Assembly (NCBI GenBank): GCA_016706275.1
Contig: JADJJY010000003.1
Location: 1-64,000, forward strand
Reading direction: 5' to 3'
Source: Chloracidobacterium sp.
Lineage (GTDB): Bacteria > Acidobacteriota > Blastocatellia > Pyrinomonadales > Pyrinomonadaceae
DNA length: 64,000 bases
This document shows positions 25,780-33,902 of this stretch, in pieces. The notes under the pieces are model-generated. The model did no database searches. It was not told the DNA's origin and worked only from the letters and a program-made list of their open reading frames with translations. Every line of letters begins with the position of its first letter. Position 1 is the stretch's first letter. The position numbers and the translations under genes are program-made.

Positions 25780-27427
25780 GATTCGCAACGAGAGCGATTT
25801 CTTCCTCAAAATTGGGCTCTTCGGCTCCCGTGTAAACTTCTTTTATTATCTCACCGACCGCCGCGACCATTGGTCTTAGTGTTTCGCGGGCAATAGCTGA
25901 AATTGCCACGCTTGTCAGCCCGCTGTCAAGCGAAATTTGCCGCGTGAGTTGCTCGATCACTTCCCGCGTGAGCAGATCGGCCTTGTTAAGAACGATCAAT
26001 TGCGGGATTTCGTTGAATTCCAGATCGCTCAGGATCTTGTTTACCGACGCGATCTGCTGCAGCACACGCGGATTAGAAGCGTCCACAACATGCACGAGCA
26101 GATTACTATCAGCGATCTCCTCAAGGGTCGCCCGAAACGCCGAAACCAGAGCATCGGGCAGATCACGGATAAATCCGACGGTGTCGTTAATGATAACTTC
26201 CTGGTCATACGGCAGGCGTAAACGCCTTGAGGTCGGGTCGAGCGTTGCGAACATCTTTTTCTCGGCGTAAACATCCGACTGCGTCAACTGGTTGAGCAGA
26301 GTCGATTTGCCCGCATTCGTATAACCGACAAGCGAGATGATCGGCAGATGCTTTTGAACGCGTTTCTTTCGCCGTTCCTGCCGCTGAAAACCAAGATTAT
26401 CAACCTGCTTTTCGAGATTGGCGATACGGTCGCGAACCCGTCTGCGATCGGTCTCAAGTTTCGTTTCACCCGGCCCTCGTCCGCCGATCCCACCCGCAAG
26501 CCGCGAAAAGGCTGAGTTTTGCCCGATCACTAGCCTCGGCAGCAGATATTTTAACTGTGCTAGTTCGACCTGCAGCTTGCCTTCCCTGCTTTGAGCACGC
26601 TGGGCGAATATATCGAGAATGAGCTGCGGACGGTCGATCACTTTCAGTTCGGTCGTGTCCGAAAGCGACCGCACCTGTGCCGGCGAAAGCTCCGTGTCAA
26701 AAATTATGATGTCCGCCCCAAGCCGCATCGACCGTATCAACAGCTCGTCCAATTTACCTTTTCCAAGCACGGTTTTCGGATCGATCTTTGGGCGGCGTTG
26801 GATGATGGTGTCGAGGATGACGACATCGGCCGATTCGGACAATTCCTTTAGCTCGGCGATCGATTCGGCCGCAATGTCCTGGTCGCCGGTCGTCACGCCC
26901 ACGAGTATCGCACGGTCGCGGCCGGTCTGGCGGTTTCGCCCCGTCAGACGAATGCGGGCCATCTCGTCCTCGAGCGAATTTATGAGCTGTATAAAATTGG
27001 TATCAAGCTGCGAAGCGACGTTCGGCTCGAGATATTCGTACGGAAGCGACTGTGCCTCTGCCTCAAGGCTCTCAGCCGCCGTCGGCACAAGATGCGCCGA
27101 ATATACAAGCCCCGGCAAACCGTCCTTACGATCCACCTGAATGATCGACATCAGGTCGAGCCGCAGCAAGGCGAGATCGGTCAGATCGTCCTGCGTCAGC
27201 TTTTCGCCAAGCAGATGCGTATGAACACAGCGCAGCCCGCGAAAGCGGTCTTCGGACACGCGGGCGCGTCCAAAATCGGGCAGCTCGATGCCCTTCGCCG
27301 TGCCGACCATCACATATTCGACCTGGCCCTTGCGGTTGATCAGCACGCCAACCTGCCGCCCCGTCTCATGCGAGATCTCCGACATCTGCCGCGCCAGCTC
27401 CGGCGACACAATGTCATCCGCAGCCAC
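25772..27427 (-). CDS. hflX: Ribosome-associated GTPase HflX
   Basis: 551 residues from GTG 27427. HflX binds 50S subunits, splits stalled 70S ribosomes and hydrolyses GTP/ATP. The N-terminal nucleotide-binding domain includes KGKLDELLIRSMRLGADIII; the glycine-rich linker LAGGIGGRGPGETKLETDRR and G1 GYTNAGKSTLLNQL, G3 DTVGFI and G4 NKAD follow. The frame stays open 28 codons upstream, and this part (VHGFTRGLKHNQLKRIERLG) resembles the N-terminus of long HflX proteins. No ATG, GTG or TTG lies there; a GGAGGA is 6 nt before an ATC at 27511-27509. The true start is therefore probably non-canonical (see findings). The gene is followed directly by the HD phosphodiesterase. Confidence 0.93.
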   Translation of the reverse strand: MAADDIVSPELARQMSEISHETGRQVGVLINRKGQVEYVMVGTAKGIELPDFGRARVSEDRFRGLRCVHTHLLGEKLTQDDLTDLALLRLDLMSIIQVDRKDGLPGLVYSAHLVPTAAESLEAEAQSLPYEYLEPNVASQLDTNFIQLINSLEDEMARIRLTGRNRQTGRDRAILVGVTTGDQDIAAESIAELKELSESADVVILDTIIQRRPKIDPKTVLGKGKLDELLIRSMRLGADIIIFDTELSPAQVRSLSDTTELKVIDRPQLILDIFAQRAQSREGKLQVELAQLKYLLPRLVIGQNSAFSRLAGGIGGRGPGETKLETDRRRVRDRIANLEKQVDNLGFQRQERRKKRVQKHLPIISLVGYTNAGKSTLLNQLTQSDVYAEKKMFATLDPTSRRLRLPYDQEVIINDTVGFIRDLPDALVSAFRATLEEIADSNLLVHVVDASNPRVLQQIASVNKILSDLEFNEIPQLIVLNKADLLTREVIEQLTRQISLDSGLTSVAISAIARETLRPMVAAVGEIIKEVYTGAEEPNFEEEIALVANHE

Positions 27428-27634
27428 CCGCCGAGTCCCCAGACGCTCGATCCTCTTAAGTTGATTATGTTTTAATCCGCGGGTAAATCCGTGAACGGTG
27501 TTGATAGAGATCTAAGTTCCTCCGACTGCAACCCTAATTGTATCAAAACGAGTGCAGAAGCCAGCACGAAGTAACGGTTCCGTGATACTCCAATTTGCCC
27601 TCACGCGCCTTTTTCGGCATACTTTTCATATAGC

Positions 27635-27699
27635 GAATTACGAATTATGAATTACGAATTACGAAATTTCAGACGCTCGTAATTCGTAATTGTTAATTT
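27635..27699. repeat. GAATTACGAATTACGAA-type repeat with inverted arm
   Basis: Tandem GAATTACGAATTATGAATTA, continuing to 27665, is followed by the inverted CGTAATTCGTAATTGTTAAT at 27678-27699. It ends 12 nt before the malic-enzyme start and takes up its expected ribosome-binding region. Confidence 0.7.
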
Positions 27700-27711
27700 G
27701 TATTTTGTTCT

Positions 27712-29166
27712 ATGCCTAACACACCAACACCTAACGCCAGTTACAGCCTTACACTTCGAGTAAAGATACAGAATCAGCCCGGTAAGCTTGGCGAGATCAC
27801 TACGGCCATCGGCAAGGCCGGCGGCGATATCGAGGGCATTGATATCGTCAGCGTCGGCAAAGACTATCTGGTCCGCGACATTACGGTAAATGCCGCGAGC
27901 GAGCATCACGCTAAAGAGATCGTTGATTCGGTACAAAGTATCGACGGCGTCGAGGTCGCAAACGTCAGCGACCGCACGTTTTTGATGCATCTCGGCGGCA
28001 AGATCGAGGTTACGTCGAAAATGCAGCTCAAGACCCGCTCCGATCTGTCGATGGCATATACGCCGGGCGTTGCACGCATCTGCGAGGCGATCCACAAGGA
28101 TCCGGAAAAGGCGTTTAACCTAACGATCAAAAAGAACACGGTCGCTGTCGTTTCGGACGGAACGGCTGTACTCGGGCTTGGCGACATCGGCCCTGCAGCG
28201 GCGATGCCTGTGATGGAAGGCAAGTGTCAGCTGTTCAAAGAATTTGGCGGCGTCGATGCGTTTCCGATCTGCCTGAACACCAAGGACCCGCACGAGATCA
28301 TCGAGACGATCAAAAATATCTCGGTGGCGTTTGGCGGGATAAATCTTGAGGACATCTCGGCCCCGCGTTGCTTTGAGATCGAGGAGCGTTTGAAAGAAGA
28401 GCTTGATATTCCGGTGTTTCACGACGACCAGCATGGAACCGCCGTTGTCGTCCTAGCCGCCCTGATCAACGCTCTCAAGATCACCGGCAAGCGGATGGAA
28501 GACATCAAGCTTGTCGTCAACGGCATCGGAGCTGCGGGCGTTGCGTGCAGCAAGATCGTAATGGCCGCCGGCGTTAAAAACATCATTGGCTGCGACACGA
28601 CCGGTGCAATTTACGAGGGCCGCAAAGACAATATGAACTGGGTCAAGGATTGGTACGCACGCAACACCAACCCCGACAATGAACAAGGCACCGTTCACGA
28701 GGTCATTAAGGGTGCGGACGTTTTCTTTGGGCTGTCGGCACCGAACCTGCTGACGCCCGCCGACCTTGACACGATGGCAAAAGACCCGATCGTCTTTGCG
28801 ATGTCCAACCCGACTCCCGAGATCATGCCCGAGGACGCCGCCGGACACGTCGCCGTTATGGCAACCGGACGCAGCGACTATCCAAATCAGATCAACAACG
28901 TCCTGTGTTTTCCCGGCATCTTTCGCGGGGCGTTAAATTGCAGGGCTTCGCGAATAAACGAGGCGATGAAACTCGCCGCCGCCCACGCCATTGCCAACAT
29001 CATTGGCCCCGACGAACTGCACCCCGACTACATCATCCCGTCGGTCTTTGACCGCCGAGTCGCCGAGGCAGTTGCTCAAAAGGTCGAAGAGGCGGCGTAC
29101 GAAACGGGCGTCGCACGGCGTCACCGCTCGACGGCAGATTCCGAGTTTTCCGCGGCTCCTTATTAA
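27712..29166 (+). CDS. NAD(P)-dependent malic enzyme with N-terminal ACT domain
   Basis: 484 residues. Malic enzyme decarboxylates L-malate to pyruvate, linking the TCA cycle to pyruvate. Residues about 12-90 are an ACT domain (LRVKIQNQPGKLGEITTAIG), which normally binds an amino acid or other small effector. The catalytic part has the tyrosine start (MAYTPGVARICEAI), the metal site HDDQHGTAVVVLAAL and a Rossmann motif VVNGIGAAGVAC. The C-terminal SNPTPEIMPEDA and FPGIFRGALNCRASRINEAM are standard. It lacks the phosphotransacetylase domain of the long enterobacterial forms. No clear Shine-Dalgarno sequence: the upstream 12 nt follow a dispersed repeat. Confidence 0.92.
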   Translation: MPNTPTPNASYSLTLRVKIQNQPGKLGEITTAIGKAGGDIEGIDIVSVGKDYLVRDITVNAASEHHAKEIVDSVQSIDGVEVANVSDRTFLMHLGGKIEVTSKMQLKTRSDLSMAYTPGVARICEAIHKDPEKAFNLTIKKNTVAVVSDGTAVLGLGDIGPAAAMPVMEGKCQLFKEFGGVDAFPICLNTKDPHEIIETIKNISVAFGGINLEDISAPRCFEIEERLKEELDIPVFHDDQHGTAVVVLAALINALKITGKRMEDIKLVVNGIGAAGVACSKIVMAAGVKNIIGCDTTGAIYEGRKDNMNWVKDWYARNTNPDNEQGTVHEVIKGADVFFGLSAPNLLTPADLDTMAKDPIVFAMSNPTPEIMPEDAAGHVAVMATGRSDYPNQINNVLCFPGIFRGALNCRASRINEAMKLAAAHAIANIIGPDELHPDYIIPSVFDRRVAEAVAQKVEEAAYETGVARRHRSTADSEFSAAPY

Positions 29167-29217
29167 AATACGTAACTAATACAAACTGTTGTACGAGGGT
29201 CTGTTAACATTCAATAG

Positions 29218-29886
29218 ATGCGAACAGTGATCAAAGAAAGATATCACCTCTTAGGCGTTGAAGAGGTTGCAAATGCGATCACTCACGGCCTCGGCCTTTT
29301 GCTGAGCATTGTGGGGTTTGTCTTTGTGGTTACAATGGCGGCTCTCAGCGGCGACCGTTGGCAGATAGGCTGTGCCGTCGTTTACGGCACCTCGCTTGTC
29401 GCCCTCTACGCCGCATCTACGCTTTATCACACTGCCGTCGGTGAAAAGGCAAAACTCCGCCTCCAACTCGTCGATCATTGCTGCATCTACATCCTCATCG
29501 CGGGCAGCTACACGCCGTTCGCATTGATTCCGCTGCGTAATGGCATTGGGCCTTATTTATTCACATTCGCGTGGGCGTTCGCTGCGGTCGGTATCTCGAT
29601 GAAGCTGTTTATGAACGTGCGTTCGGGTCCGCTGTCAGCGATCACTTACTTATTAATGGGCTGGGTCGGGCTCGTCGCGGTCCAACCGCTGTATGAAACA
29701 GTGGGATTTGTGCCGATGGCTCTGATCGTCGCGGGCGGCGTGAGTTATACGTTGGGGACGATCTTTTTCGGCTGGCACAGTCTGAAGCACCACCACGCCA
29801 TCTGGCATATCTTCGTCCTCGGCGGCAGCGTGCTGCATTTTATCGCGATCGCCGGTTACATCATTCCCTACACGACAAACTTATAA
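29218..29886 (+). CDS. Hemolysin III / PAQR family membrane protein
   Basis: 222 residues with seven predicted membrane segments. The family signatures are EEVANAITHGLG near the N-terminus, ALYAASTLYHTAV, LVDHCCIYILIAGSYTPFAL and HAIWHIFVLGGSVLHFIA with the conserved histidines and Asp that form the metal site of PAQR proteins. Some members act in hemolysis in heterologous tests; the cell role in bacteria is unclear. Its last 19 nt overlap the end of the convergent response-regulator gene, so the two may interfere. Confidence 0.85.
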   Translation: MRTVIKERYHLLGVEEVANAITHGLGLLLSIVGFVFVVTMAALSGDRWQIGCAVVYGTSLVALYAASTLYHTAVGEKAKLRLQLVDHCCIYILIAGSYTPFALIPLRNGIGPYLFTFAWAFAAVGISMKLFMNVRSGPLSAITYLLMGWVGLVAVQPLYETVGFVPMALIVAGGVSYTLGTIFFGWHSLKHHHAIWHIFVLGGSVLHFIAIAGYIIPYTTNL

Positions 29887-30551
29887 CCCATGCCGTGCAC
29901 GGTCTGGATAAACTGCGGATGACGCGGATTTTCCTCAAGCTTTTGCCGCAGCCACGCTACATGGACATCAACCGTCCTCGTCGTCGGCATCGCGTCGTAA
30001 CCCCAAACCGCATCAAGCAGATCGTCACGCGAATGGACGGTGCCGCGATTTTCGATAAAAAACTGCAGCAGCCTAAACTCCATCGCCGACAGATCGACCG
30101 GCGAGTTGCTTCGCGTGACCTCAGCCTTTTTGAAATCGATACCGATCTCGCCAAAACGAAAGGCTCCGTTTACAGTTGTTTCTGATTGAGCAGGCGAGCG
30201 TCTGAGCAAAGCCTCGACACGGGCGAGCAGCTCTATCACCTCAAAAGGCTTTGTCAGATAATCGTCGGCACCGAGTTTGAGCCCGAGCACCTTATCGATC
30301 GTCTCGCCCTTTGCCGTGAGCATCAGTATCGGCGTTGAGATGCCCTTTTGCCGCAGGTCGCGGCATACATCATAGCCGTTCTTTTTTGGGAGCATCACAT
30401 CGAGGATTATGAGGTCAAAAGATTCAGTCGACGCGAGGTCAAATCCCTGCCTACCGTCCACCGCCGAAGTCACGTCAAACCCTTCACTCGTCAGGCGATC
30501 TGTGAGCGTAATGATGAGGCCTTTTTCATCTTCGACAAGTAGGATCTTCAT
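29868..30551 (-). CDS. OmpR-family response regulator
   Basis: 227 residues. Receiver domain with acidic pair Glu7/Asp8, phosphoacceptor Asp51 (LIILDVMLPKKNGYDV), Thr in PILMLTAKG and Lys in YLTKPFE. C-terminal winged helix (about 130-227) with the recognition end TTRTVDVHVAWLRQKLE and HGMGYKFV. Its ATG overlaps the kinase stop by 4 nt (ATGA), so the pair is one operon with coupled translation, kinase first. It likely acts on the divergent gene at 32578, whose upstream region has three 11-bp-phased half-sites. Confidence 0.92.
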   Translation of the reverse strand: MKILLVEDEKGLIITLTDRLTSEGFDVTSAVDGRQGFDLASTESFDLIILDVMLPKKNGYDVCRDLRQKGISTPILMLTAKGETIDKVLGLKLGADDYLTKPFEVIELLARVEALLRRSPAQSETTVNGAFRFGEIGIDFKKAEVTRSNSPVDLSAMEFRLLQFFIENRGTVHSRDDLLDAVWGYDAMPTTRTVDVHVAWLRQKLEENPRHPQFIQTVHGMGYKFVV

Positions 30552-32359
30552 ACCGGCAATTCGATCGTGAACGTACTTCCCTTGCCCGGATCGCTCATTG
30601 CCTGGACTTTACCGCCGTGGGCTTCGACAATCTGTTTTACGAGCGATAATCCCAGCCCGTTGCCGTGGATCTGAGCGTCAACGACCTCTCGCGAACGGTA
30701 AAACGGCTCAAACACCTGACGCAGATCGACTTTCGAGATACCGATGCCCTCATCTTCGACCGAGATCTTGATATTGCCACCACCGTTTGCAGCGTTGATA
30801 CGCATTTTTGTCCCGCCGTTGCTGTATTTGGCTGCGTTTATCAAAAGATTTTGCACCGCCTGTGTCAGAGCATTTTTATCTGCATTGATCGACGGGAGCG
30901 TCGCGATATTTGTCTCGACAGCGATACTTTTTTCGTCGATCAGCGGGCGGCATGCTTCGATTGCATCGCTTATCACTTCTCCGACAGCGGTCTCCGTAAG
31001 TGTGTATTTCTTGTTACCCGAATTCGCCCCCGCAAAATCAAGGATCTGCTCGACCATGCCCGACAGTTTGCGGCCCTCGCCTTTGATCAGATCGCCGTAA
31101 CGCGAAACTTGTCCGTCTTCTTTGGCAACGCCGTCGGCGAGATTTTCGCCCGCAGAATAAATAACCGCGAGCGGCGTGCGAAATTCGTGCGACACGCTCG
31201 AGACAAAATCGACCTGCCGCTGGGCCGTTCGTTTAACCCGCTGGGCCGAAATGATGATGGCAACGATCGCACACGCGAGCAAAAACAATAGGCCAAAACC
31301 TACGCCCAAATTTCGCCGCAAATTCGACGCGGCAAATGCATCGAGCGAACCATAGACGTGCTGCACATTCAGTGTCCACGGACTGTCGCCAGGGCGATCA
31401 GACGTTGTCGTTGTTGTCGCCGTAAAGACAGATGTGCGGGGCTTACTATCATCCTTTTTGATCTCGATCTTTACGCCGCTGTCCTTGTCGGTATTTGACT
31501 GGACTCGATTAAAACTGTGAGTTTCGACTTTTTGGCTGACCACAACATCCGACCGTCGTTCGCCGATCTTGTCCATCAGGTCTTTATTTGCGTAAAAAAT
31601 AAAATTGTCCGGTGCGACATTAAAGAGCGGTACCGTCGCATCGCGGGCGTCGCCGCTCACAGCTTGAAAAACGCTCTCACCGGCCTTGTCCGTGATCGAC
31701 GCCCGAAACTCACCATCGGCAAAATATTTAGCAGTCAGATCAGGCAAAAGATCATTTTTGATCATCGCCGGGTCGAGTTTTATCGCCAGATAACCAACGG
31801 TCGGAGGCATCGAGATGGAGGGCCGCCGCTCCGGTGACGGCGTGCGGATCATGATCGGCCCCGCAGTTTTCTGTCCTTCGCTATGGATCGGCAGCAGCAG
31901 AGTATAAATATCAGCCTGGACCGGACGGAAATTGTTACTGTCAGCAAACCGACTGCGCAGATTAGCAACTTCGCTATTTTCCTCGACCGGCGCAAACGAA
32001 CGAGCCTGCCGGTCGTATCTTAACGAAGTGGCGTTTGGTCCAGTTCCTAAAAAATAAAAATCCGTGATCAGCCCAGGGTAAGCGGTCTTTTCCCGCCAAT
32101 AATCGTACCTTTCATTGAACTCAGACCAGTCTTTTTTTGCCCATGTATCAGCTCCGGTCTGAAAATTAAAGTACGAGTTTTGTATCTCGCGGTTAAAATC
32201 CATAGCAAAGCGCTCGGCCTGTTCCTGCACGCGACGATGGGCTTTTTCGTTGTCCGATTCGCTGATCTGCTTGAGCCAGCGATATTGCAGCGCTCCCGAA
32301 AGCACTAGCAATCCGGTAAGCCCAGCGATCAGTAAAATTGTAGTCCACGAACGATTCAT
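30548..32359 (-). CDS. Membrane sensor histidine kinase
   Basis: 603 residues. Membrane segments at about 6-24 and 355-373 (FGLLFLLACAIVAIIISAQ) enclose a large periplasmic sensor of about 330 residues that I do not recognise. No HAMP linker is seen; the second membrane helix leads straight to HisKA with H-box SSVSHEFRTPLA (phospho-His391). The HATPase part has N box QNLLINAAKYSNGG, G1 DEGIGI, F box FEPFYRS and G2 GNGLGLSLVKQIVEAHGGK. The kinase is encoded upstream of its regulator. The periplasmic part includes a Pro-rich and basic patch (RTPSPERRPS). The signal sensed is unknown. Confidence 0.9.
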   Translation of the reverse strand: MNRSWTTILLIAGLTGLLVLSGALQYRWLKQISESDNEKAHRRVQEQAERFAMDFNREIQNSYFNFQTGADTWAKKDWSEFNERYDYWREKTAYPGLITDFYFLGTGPNATSLRYDRQARSFAPVEENSEVANLRSRFADSNNFRPVQADIYTLLLPIHSEGQKTAGPIMIRTPSPERRPSISMPPTVGYLAIKLDPAMIKNDLLPDLTAKYFADGEFRASITDKAGESVFQAVSGDARDATVPLFNVAPDNFIFYANKDLMDKIGERRSDVVVSQKVETHSFNRVQSNTDKDSGVKIEIKKDDSKPRTSVFTATTTTTSDRPGDSPWTLNVQHVYGSLDAFAASNLRRNLGVGFGLLFLLACAIVAIIISAQRVKRTAQRQVDFVSSVSHEFRTPLAVIYSAGENLADGVAKEDGQVSRYGDLIKGEGRKLSGMVEQILDFAGANSGNKKYTLTETAVGEVISDAIEACRPLIDEKSIAVETNIATLPSINADKNALTQAVQNLLINAAKYSNGGTKMRINAANGGGNIKISVEDEGIGISKVDLRQVFEPFYRSREVVDAQIHGNGLGLSLVKQIVEAHGGKVQAMSDPGKGSTFTIELPV

Positions 32360-32420
32360 CGAATTTCATTGTCCATCTTACATTTTGTGTTGTCTATCGT
32401 TTTTCGACACATTTTACATC

Positions 32421-32453
32421 CTTAACAAATTCTTTGCGTTCTCTTAATCACCT
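32421..32453. promoter_or_regulatory. Candidate response-regulator operator, three 11-bp-phased half-sites
   Basis: CTTAACAAATT, CTTTGCGTTCT and CTTAATCACCT follow each other without gaps; each begins with CTT and the period is one helical turn. OmpR/PhoB-type regulators bind such direct repeats. It lies between the kinase operon and the divergent exported protein gene. Confidence 0.45.
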
Positions 32454-32577
32454 GCAAACGCCGCCGTGCGATTATCCATAATGTCGAAAGTTTATATTGG
32501 GGTCTGAGAGATGTTGCGGCTCTGGCTCTGTTTGCTAGTCACTAAGCAATAATGTACAAACAACGGAGGTAAATGTT

Positions 32578-33807
32578 ATGAAACGATTTATATTCTCAAT
32601 TTTATGTGTGTCGGTGTTCTTTATCGGCGTCGGTTCACTGGTCGAAAGGACCGGTGCCAAATTCAAATCTGACGAAAAGGCGCTCGCCTTGATCGCCAAA
32701 GCTCGTCAGGCCATCGGCGGTGATGCCGCCGTCAGCAGCGTCCAGAGCATGGTCATCGTCGGCAAAACGACCCGTCAGATGAAGCTCAACGGTGTCTCCC
32801 AACCGCAAGAAGGCGAGACAGAGATCGCCCTGCAGTTTCCGGACAAGATGTCACGCACCATGAAAATGGGACACGGTGACGCCACTGGCGACGCTGTCAA
32901 GATCTTTGACAAGCAGGTCGATGTCGTTGTGATGGGCGGTGACAAAGACAATATGAAAGTCATCGTCAATGGCGCTGGACACGGCGAAGGAACCGGAGCA
33001 AACATCTCCAAAAAGATCGTCGTCAAAAAAGATGACGGGACCGTCTTGGAGTTGACCGGAGCCGATGCCGATAAGTGGATCGCCGAACATCCGGGCGTCC
33101 CCGGCGAAAAGCACGTCATTATTAAAAAAGGCGACGGTAATGTCGAGGAATTCAAAACCGGGACCTCGGACAAAGTCATTGTTCGCCACGGTGATGGCGG
33201 CAACGCAACATTTACGACCAAGGACGGCAAGACGTTTGACATCCAAACAGCCGACCACACCTTTATGCGAACTGCCGGCGGCCACGGCGATGGGGCTCGT
33301 CATAACGACCTGCTCCGTCTCACACTCAGCCTGCTGCTGACCGCTCCACAGGGCATGGATGTTGAGTACACTTATGGCGGTTCGGGCGACGTTGACGGCA
33401 GATCGTGCAACATCGTTCTCGCGTCATTTGGTGGCCAGTCGTACAAACTTTATCTGGACGGCGGATCAAACCTGCCGGTGATGATGAGCTACACGGGCAT
33501 GCGAATGCCGCAGATATTCACTTTTAAGACTGATGGTGCGAAAGCAGGCGATGCCGAAAAGGGCAACATGGTCTTTACCCACAAGATCGACGGCCCCGAT
33601 GCAAAGTCGGCTGAGTTTCAGGTGAGATTTTCGGACTATCGCTCGACGGGTGGCGTACAGCTTCCATACAAATGGACGCAAACCGCCGGCGGCGAAGCAG
33701 ACGAAACATTTGACGTCACAAGCTATGAGATCAATCCGGCCAATATCGCGGATAGGTTTAAGGGGCAAAAAGTGATGGTCAGGATGAAAAAGCCTGAAGA
33801 TAAATAA
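32578..33807 (+). CDS. Exported protein, LolA/outer-membrane lipoprotein-sorting-like, unknown function
   Basis: 409 residues with a signal peptide (FIFSILCVSVFFIGVGSLV). Following it is KALALIAKARQAIGGDAAVS, then VGKTTRQMKLNGVSQPQEGE, the usual beginning of exported proteins in the LolA/LppX superfold, and the end is similar (FQVRFSDYRSTGGVQLPYKW). Between these, residues about 140-235 are rich in Lys, Asp, Gly and His (VKKDDGTVLELTGADADKWI, KKGDGNVEEFK), which looks like an inserted domain. A GGAGG lies before the ATG. Divergent from the two-component system, and probably its target. The stop codon lies at the edge of a palindromic repeat. Confidence 0.75.
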   Translation: MKRFIFSILCVSVFFIGVGSLVERTGAKFKSDEKALALIAKARQAIGGDAAVSSVQSMVIVGKTTRQMKLNGVSQPQEGETEIALQFPDKMSRTMKMGHGDATGDAVKIFDKQVDVVVMGGDKDNMKVIVNGAGHGEGTGANISKKIVVKKDDGTVLELTGADADKWIAEHPGVPGEKHVIIKKGDGNVEEFKTGTSDKVIVRHGDGGNATFTTKDGKTFDIQTADHTFMRTAGGHGDGARHNDLLRLTLSLLLTAPQGMDVEYTYGGSGDVDGRSCNIVLASFGGQSYKLYLDGGSNLPVMMSYTGMRMPQIFTFKTDGAKAGDAEKGNMVFTHKIDGPDAKSAEFQVRFSDYRSTGGVQLPYKWTQTAGGEADETFDVTSYEINPANIADRFKGQKVMVRMKKPEDK

Positions 33808-33902
33808 CCGCTAAACACACGGAAATCGCTAAAAAAGGCAGGAACGCATTATTCGTTTCTGCCTTTTTCTAATTTAGCATTTTTCGCGTCTTTCGCGGTT
33901 AA
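33806..33902. repeat. Palindromic repeat that encodes the end of the YpdA-like protein
   Basis: The left arm (AACCGCTAAACACACGGAAA, continuing to 33846) and the right arm 33852-33902 pair imperfectly, with a shared GGCAGGAACG/CGTTTCTGCC core. The left end covers the stop of the gene at 32578; the right arm codes, on the minus strand, the last residues LTAKDAKNAKLEKGRNE of the YpdA-like protein. It may also act as a two-way terminator. Confidence 0.75.
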
